Part shown: in pieces, positions 6,937-9,723 of the stretch
How the letters are laid out: each line of letters starts with the position of its first letter
Numbering within the stretch: position 1 is the first letter of the stretch
Source of the DNA: Bacteroidales bacterium
GTDB taxonomy: Bacteria; Bacteroidota; Bacteroidia; Bacteroidales; Bacteroidaceae
Direction of reading: 5' to 3'
DNA length: 9,723 nucleotides
NCBI GenBank assembly: GCA_004554665.1
Contig: SFKY01000087.1
Coordinates: forward strand, 1-9,723
Notes under the pieces: model-generated
What the model saw: the letters and a program-made list of their open reading frames with translations, nothing else
Told to the model about the DNA's origin: nothing
Databases searched by the model: none
Made by a program: the position numbers and the translations under genes

Positions 6937-7018
6937 GCCATCTACCGAGTCGGCAAAAATGGCTTTCAGAGGGCTAAAGGTGGCATTTACGGAGCCAAAG
7001 GCCACCTTTAGCCGCGAA
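6937..7018. repeat. Two degenerate tandem units with hairpin architecture
   Basis: Two related units begin 45 bases apart. Unit 1 starts GCCATCTACCGAGTC (6937) and unit 2 starts GGCATTTACGGAGCC (6982), identical at 11 of 15 positions, and both continue into an AAA-rich then CTTT-containing segment. Each is built around an inverted repeat: GCCAT with ATGGC across 17 bases in unit 1, and a 13-bp stem in unit 2. This looks like a remnant of a dispersed intergenic palindromic repeat, but copies elsewhere cannot be seen from here. Confidence 0.5.
6972..7013. repeat. Perfect 13-bp inverted repeat (stem-loop)
   Basis: GGCTAAAGGTGGC (6972-6984) is exactly complementary to GCCACCTTTAGCC (7001-7013) around a 16-base loop. 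No T tract follows on either strand, so it is not a simple terminator. It lies far from the end of any gene. Confidence 0.75.
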
Positions 7019-7208
7019 AGTGCCCCATTTGGAGGATGCAGCCAACTGCTACAACCAGGCACAGAATAGGGTTTGTTTGTAAATATTTATTACCACCAGA
7101 CGGATTTACAGCACTTGTTTTGCACAAATCGACCATCAAACTGGGGAAAAACAGGACTTTCGCACCGTTTTCTGTTCGTTTTCCCACCCTTTTCAGCCTT
7201 GGATTTAC

Positions 7209-7221
7209 GCATAAATATGCA
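7209..7221 (+). repeat. Near-palindromic GCATAAATATGC element
   Basis: GCATA-AA-TATGC (7209-7220) is a 12-base near-palindrome, a shape typical of dimeric regulator sites. A 13-base near-copy lies inverted at 6864-6876. I cannot assign a regulator. Confidence 0.35.
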
Positions 7222-7464
7222 GTTTTGAGATCTATATACAGTTTTTCACCCTACTATCAATGTAAAGATTTCCGACTTTATCCTAAATCCACCATCAGGA
7301 TACAACCACATACATTTCTTGCCCACCATCGCCAATCACAGATTGACGACAGAGGGAGAGGGATAGGACAAGGGCACGACAAAAGAAACTTGCCAAATTA
7401 ACAACAAAAGGGGACGCTCTCTGTGAAAAAATGTGACGTGCACGCAAAAAAAGCATCACCATCA

Positions 7465-7496
7465 TTAGGTAATTTGCAGAGATTTTTATAACTTTG
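7465..7496 (+). promoter_or_regulatory. Promoter of the IscU-like/GGGtGRT operon
   Basis: TAACTTTG (7489-7496) matches the Bacteroidetes -7 box TAnnTTTG. Twenty bases upstream, TTAG (7465-7468) is a three-of-four match to the -33 TTTG. The predicted transcription start at about 7499-7504 gives an approximately 80-base leader before the ATG at 7584. Confidence 0.65.
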
Positions 7497-7501
7497 CGGA
7501 G

Positions 7502-7530
7502 TGAAGAGGCTTCATGGCGGGACAACCGCC
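7502..7530 (+). promoter_or_regulatory. Two tandem hairpins at the 5' end of the operon leader
   Basis: TGAAG-AGG-CTTCA (7502-7514) forms a perfect 5-bp stem with a 3-base loop. One base later GGCGG-GACAA-CCGCC (7516-7530) forms a second perfect 5-bp stem. Both fall at the predicted 5' end of the mRNA, and the leader then turns AT-rich (7545-7583) up to the start codon. The arrangement could stabilise the transcript or be part of a regulatory RNA. I do not recognise a known riboswitch. Confidence 0.5.
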
Positions 7531-7583
7531 TGGCCGACACGAAGGTAAAAATTTTAATACTTTATATTTTATTTTTTACAAAT

Positions 7584-8285
7584 ATGATTTATTCTAAGGA
7601 AGTCGACAACATGTGCGTTGTCAAAAAAGGTCCAAACCACGGACCAGCTCCCATCCCTGAAGAGGGAAAGTGGATTCAGGCCAAAGAGATTAAAGACATC
7701 TCAGGTTACACTCACGGTGTGGGTTGGTGCGCTCCTCAGCAGGGAGCCTGCAAACTGTCTCTCAACATCAAGGAAGGTGTCATTCAGGAGTGCCTCGTCG
7801 AGACCATCGGCTGTACAGGTATGACCCACTCTGCCGCTATGGCTTCTGAGATTCTGCCCGGCAAGACCATTCTGGAAGCACTGAACACCGACCTCGTGTG
7901 CGACGCTATCAACACCGCTATGCGCGAGCTCTTCCTCCAGATTGTCTACGGTCGCAGCCAGAGCGCCTTCTCTGAGGGCGGTCTCGTTATCGGCGCTGGT
8001 CTTGAGGATCTCGGCAAAGGTCTCCGCTCACAGACAGGTACACTGTATGGTACTGTGGCCAAGGGCACACGCTATCTGGAGCTCACCGAGGGCTACATCA
8101 CCAAGATGTTCCTCGACAAGGACAGCCAGGTTTGCGGTTACGAGTATGTACACCTCGGCAAGATGATGGAAGCCATCAAGAACGGTATGGACGCCAACGA
8201 GGCTGTGACGAAGTTCACTGGCCGTTATGGCCGCACCACCGCCGAGCAGGGTGTTGTGAAATCTATTGACCCACGTAAAGAATAA
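7584..8285 (+). CDS. IscU/NifU-like iron-sulfur cluster scaffold protein
   Basis: The 233-residue product resembles the variant NifU_N/IscU-like family that accompanies GGGtGRT proteins. Residues 49-100 follow the IscU core: C49 and C56 (GWCAPQQGACKLSLNI), a strand-rich stretch, then ETIGCTGMTHSAAMASEI with C77, and LPGKTILEAL. C106 (DLVCDAI) could be the third ligand. C49 aligns with the first IscU cysteine, but the usual CGD is replaced by CAPQQG, so the conserved Asp is missing. The C-terminal half (about 125-233), containing EGGLVIGAGLEDLGKGLRSQ, is absent from ordinary IscU. I chose ATG 7584 (MIYSKEV), which I believe is conserved; ATG 7611 (MCVVKK), ten bases after AAGGA, is possible. 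No cysteine desulfurase gene is nearby. A scaffold role is inferred from homology only. Confidence 0.85.
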   Translation: MIYSKEVDNMCVVKKGPNHGPAPIPEEGKWIQAKEIKDISGYTHGVGWCAPQQGACKLSLNIKEGVIQECLVETIGCTGMTHSAAMASEILPGKTILEALNTDLVCDAINTAMRELFLQIVYGRSQSAFSEGGLVIGAGLEDLGKGLRSQTGTLYGTVAKGTRYLELTEGYITKMFLDKDSQVCGYEYVHLGKMMEAIKNGMDANEAVTKFTGRYGRTTAEQGVVKSIDPRKE

Positions 8286-8291
8286 AGGAGG
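8285..8291 (+). promoter_or_regulatory. Strong Shine-Dalgarno site for the GGGtGRT gene
   Basis: AAGGAGG overlaps the last base of the preceding TAA stop and sits nine bases before the ATG at 8301. A near-perfect anti-SD complement is unusual in Bacteroidetes, where most genes rely on AT-rich, unstructured leaders. It suggests high translation of the second gene and supports the chosen start. Confidence 0.75.
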
Positions 8292-8300
8292 ACCATAGCT

Positions 8301-9314
8301 ATGATAAGAAAAGTAAGTTTTGAAAGCCAAGAGCGCCGTATGGCCCAAGTCCTCGCCGCTCTTCAAGCCAATGGCATCAACAGTATCGAAGAGGCTAACG
8401 AGATTTGCGAGAACGCAGGCGTTGATCCCTATCAGATGTGTGAGGACACACAGCGTATCTGCTTCGAGAATGCTAAGTGGGCATACGTTTGCGGTGCCGC
8501 CATCGCTATCAAGAAGGGCGTGAAGACCGCTGCCGACGCTGCCGAGGCTATCGGTATCGGCCTGCAGAGCTTCTGCATCCCCGGCAGTGTGGCCGACGAC
8601 CGCAAGGTGGGTCTGGGTCACGGTAACCTGGCAGCCCGTCTGCTCCGCGAGGAGACTCAGTGCTTCGCTTTCTTGGCTGGCCACGAGTCGTTTGCTGCCG
8701 CCGAGGGTGCCATCAAGATTGCCGAGATGGCCAACAAGGTGCGCAAGAATCCGCTCCGCGTTATCCTCAACGGTCTGGGCAAGGACGCCGCACAGATCAT
8801 CAGCCGTATCAATGGTTTCACATACGTTCAGACCAAGTTCGACTACTACTCAGGCAAGCTGGAGGTAGTACAGCGCATCCCCTATAGCGACGGTCCCCGC
8901 GCCAAGGTCAACTGCTACGGTGCTGACGACGTACGCGAGGGTGTTGCCATCAACTGGAGCGAGGATGTAGACGTTTCCATCACCGGTAACTCTACCAACC
9001 CCACACGCTTCCAGCACCCGGTTGCAGGTACTTACAAGAAGGAGCGCGTGCTCGCTGGCAAGCCCTACTTCTCTGTAGCATCTGGTGGCGGTACTGGCCG
9101 TACCCTGCACCCGGACAACATGGCTGCAGGTCCCGCTTCATACGGTATGACGGATACGCTGGGCCGTATGCACTCTGACGCTCAGTTTGCCGGTTCTTCT
9201 TCAGTTCCTGCACACGTAGAGATGATGGGCTTCCTCGGTATCGGTAACAACCCGATGGTAGGTGCAACTGTAGCTATCGCTGTAGCTATCGACTTGGCAC
9301 TCAACAAGAAGTAA
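8301..9314 (+). CDS. GGGtGRT-family protein
   Basis: The 337-residue product carries the motif that names its family, GGGTGRT at residues 262-268, and its length fits the family's roughly 330-340 residues. The family occurs in diverse anaerobic bacteria and archaea and has no established function that I know of. Other visible features are an N-terminal Cys-containing helical region (C36, C47, C54, C64), GLGHGNLAARLLREETQCFAFLAGHESFAAAEGA (104-137), and a Gly/Ala-rich C-terminus (GFLGIGNNPMVGATVAIAVAI). There is no signal peptide. The gene begins 15 bases after the IscU-like gene, and the two probably form one operon. Its codons are strongly biased (Lys mostly AAG, Arg almost all CGT/CGC), suggesting high expression. 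A link to iron-sulfur clusters rests on gene context and cysteine content. Confidence 0.9.
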   Translation: MIRKVSFESQERRMAQVLAALQANGINSIEEANEICENAGVDPYQMCEDTQRICFENAKWAYVCGAAIAIKKGVKTAADAAEAIGIGLQSFCIPGSVADDRKVGLGHGNLAARLLREETQCFAFLAGHESFAAAEGAIKIAEMANKVRKNPLRVILNGLGKDAAQIISRINGFTYVQTKFDYYSGKLEVVQRIPYSDGPRAKVNCYGADDVREGVAINWSEDVDVSITGNSTNPTRFQHPVAGTYKKERVLAGKPYFSVASGGGTGRTLHPDNMAAGPASYGMTDTLGRMHSDAQFAGSSSVPAHVEMMGFLGIGNNPMVGATVAIAVAIDLALNKK

Positions 9315-9340
9315 GCCAACATCCATTTTAATATGACAAC

Positions 9341-9380
9341 AACTTGCCCTGTGGTTTTACAGGGCAAGTTTGTTTTCCTT
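9341..9380 (+). terminator. Intrinsic terminator of the IscU-like/GGGtGRT operon
   Basis: AACTTGCCCTGT (9341-9352) pairs perfectly with ACAGGGCAAGTT (9359-9370) around a 6-base loop, giving a 12-bp stem. The T-rich run TGTTTTCCTT follows. It sits 26 bases after the GGGtGRT stop and 13 bases before the next start, closing the operon. Confidence 0.9.
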
Positions 9381-9393
9381 AATAATCATCAAG

Positions 9394-9723
9394 ATGAGAA
9401 TAAACATTATCACACACCTGTTTGCACCCTGTCTATTATTGTTAATTACCGTAAACATCTCAGCCCAACGTATAAATTTTCAGACGATAAAAGGACACAT
9501 GATAGCCAACGTTTCCGTATTTGACAGTATCGAAGCAAAAGCTTTCATGGATTCGGGGTGCCCCACATGCATTATTGACTATTCCATTGCCCAAAGAGCC
9601 AAAGTCCGTTTGGACACATGTAGCTACAGCATGTTTTTCTTGGACTTCAACAAAGCAATAGAATGCAAACACAAATTATTAGACACGCTCACCATAAATG
9701 GTTTACGTTGTACAAGTGCCGTC
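9394..9723 (+). CDS. Exported retropepsin-like aspartyl protease, partial (3' end beyond window)
   Basis: An open frame of 110 codons starts at ATG 9394, just past the terminator, and runs uninterrupted to the window edge. Residues 1-24 look like a signal peptide: basic start MRIN, hydrophobic core LFAPCLLLLITV, and likely cleavage after NISA. The mature part contains EAKAFMDSGCPTCIIDYSIA (47-66), which matches the pattern of the retropepsin-like (clan AA) catalytic segment: hydrophobic residues, D-S/T-G, then hydrophobic II. The putative catalytic residue is D53. The usual DTGA/DSGA is DSGC here, with a second cysteine at C59. It is more AT-rich than the preceding operon. The downstream motifs that would settle the assignment lie outside the window, so this could be another secreted beta-rich protein. 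Confidence 0.6.
   Translation, partial: MRINIITHLFAPCLLLLITVNISAQRINFQTIKGHMIANVSVFDSIEAKAFMDSGCPTCIIDYSIAQRAKVRLDTCSYSMFFLDFNKAIECKHKLLDTLTINGLRCTSAV

Larger units (their letters stand above)
6730..7583. other. Long divergent intergenic region without a convincing gene
   Basis: These 854 bases separate the minus-strand DMP19 unit from the plus-strand IscU-like unit. Open frames exist on the plus strand (6799-7011 and 7036-7401), but their translations are low-complexity or compositionally odd, match no family I recognise and lack ribosome binding sites. The supported contents are promoters at both ends, a hairpin-forming degenerate repeat (6937-7018), an inverted pair of GCATAAATAT elements, and the leader of the plus-strand operon. 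The stretch 7022-7460 otherwise shows nothing I can name. Confidence 0.7.

Noticed and set aside
6799..7011. A 70-codon plus-strand frame ending in the hairpin repeat
   Set aside because: Its C-terminal part is simply the translated inverted repeat, and there is no coding signal upstream.
7078..7110. A TGTAAAT/ATTTACA inverted repeat
   Set aside because: It is seven AT-rich pairs across a 19-base loop, expected by chance in this composition.
7036..7401. A 121-codon plus-strand frame in the intergenic region
   Set aside because: It lacks a ribosome binding site and a plausible promoter, and its translation is rich in F, Y, H and R without domain features. It may be a repeat-derived frame.
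8028..8684. A 218-codon minus-strand frame across the IscU-like and GGGtGRT genes
   Set aside because: It is antisense to both confirmed genes and has no family resemblance.

Overview
The window looks like a chromosomal segment of a Bacteroidales bacterium, most likely Prevotellaceae. The protein sequences resemble Bacteroides/Prevotella homologues. Three start regions on the minus strand carry the Bacteroidetes -7 promoter box TAnnTTTG, each reading TAATTTTG. The cinA-tsaD block abutting rpmB fits the Bacteroidales arrangement in which rpmB is followed by rpmG and ftsY. No phage, transposon, CRISPR, tRNA or rRNA was recognised.

Minus strand, 1-6729, is a housekeeping block read right to left. 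A DMP19/DUF4375-type acidic protein, smpB (trans-translation) and metH (cobalamin-dependent methionine synthase) lie close together and probably share one promoter just before the first gene. metH ends in a hairpin that overlaps a second promoter for map (methionine aminopeptidase), tsaD (t6A tRNA modification; its ATG overlaps the map stop) and a stand-alone CinA C-terminal-domain amidase. rpmB (ribosomal protein L28) has its own well-matched promoter. A ribosome binding site at the left edge announces another minus-strand gene, probably rpmG. The general theme is translation and its quality control, plus methionine metabolism.

Positions 6730-7583 form an unusually long non-coding divergent region. 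It holds two hairpin-forming degenerate repeat units, one with a perfect 13-bp stem, an inverted pair of GCATAAATAT elements, and a plus-strand promoter whose predicted transcript begins with two back-to-back hairpins.

Plus strand, 7584-9314, is a two-gene operon encoding an IscU/NifU-like cysteine-rich scaffold protein and a GGGtGRT-family protein. To my knowledge the family has no established function. The second gene has a strong Shine-Dalgarno sequence, unusual for this phylum, and the operon closes with a perfect 12-bp intrinsic terminator. This pair is the best candidate in the window for an uncharacterised system. After the terminator, a new gene with a signal peptide and a retropepsin-like DSG motif begins at 9394 and runs off the right edge.
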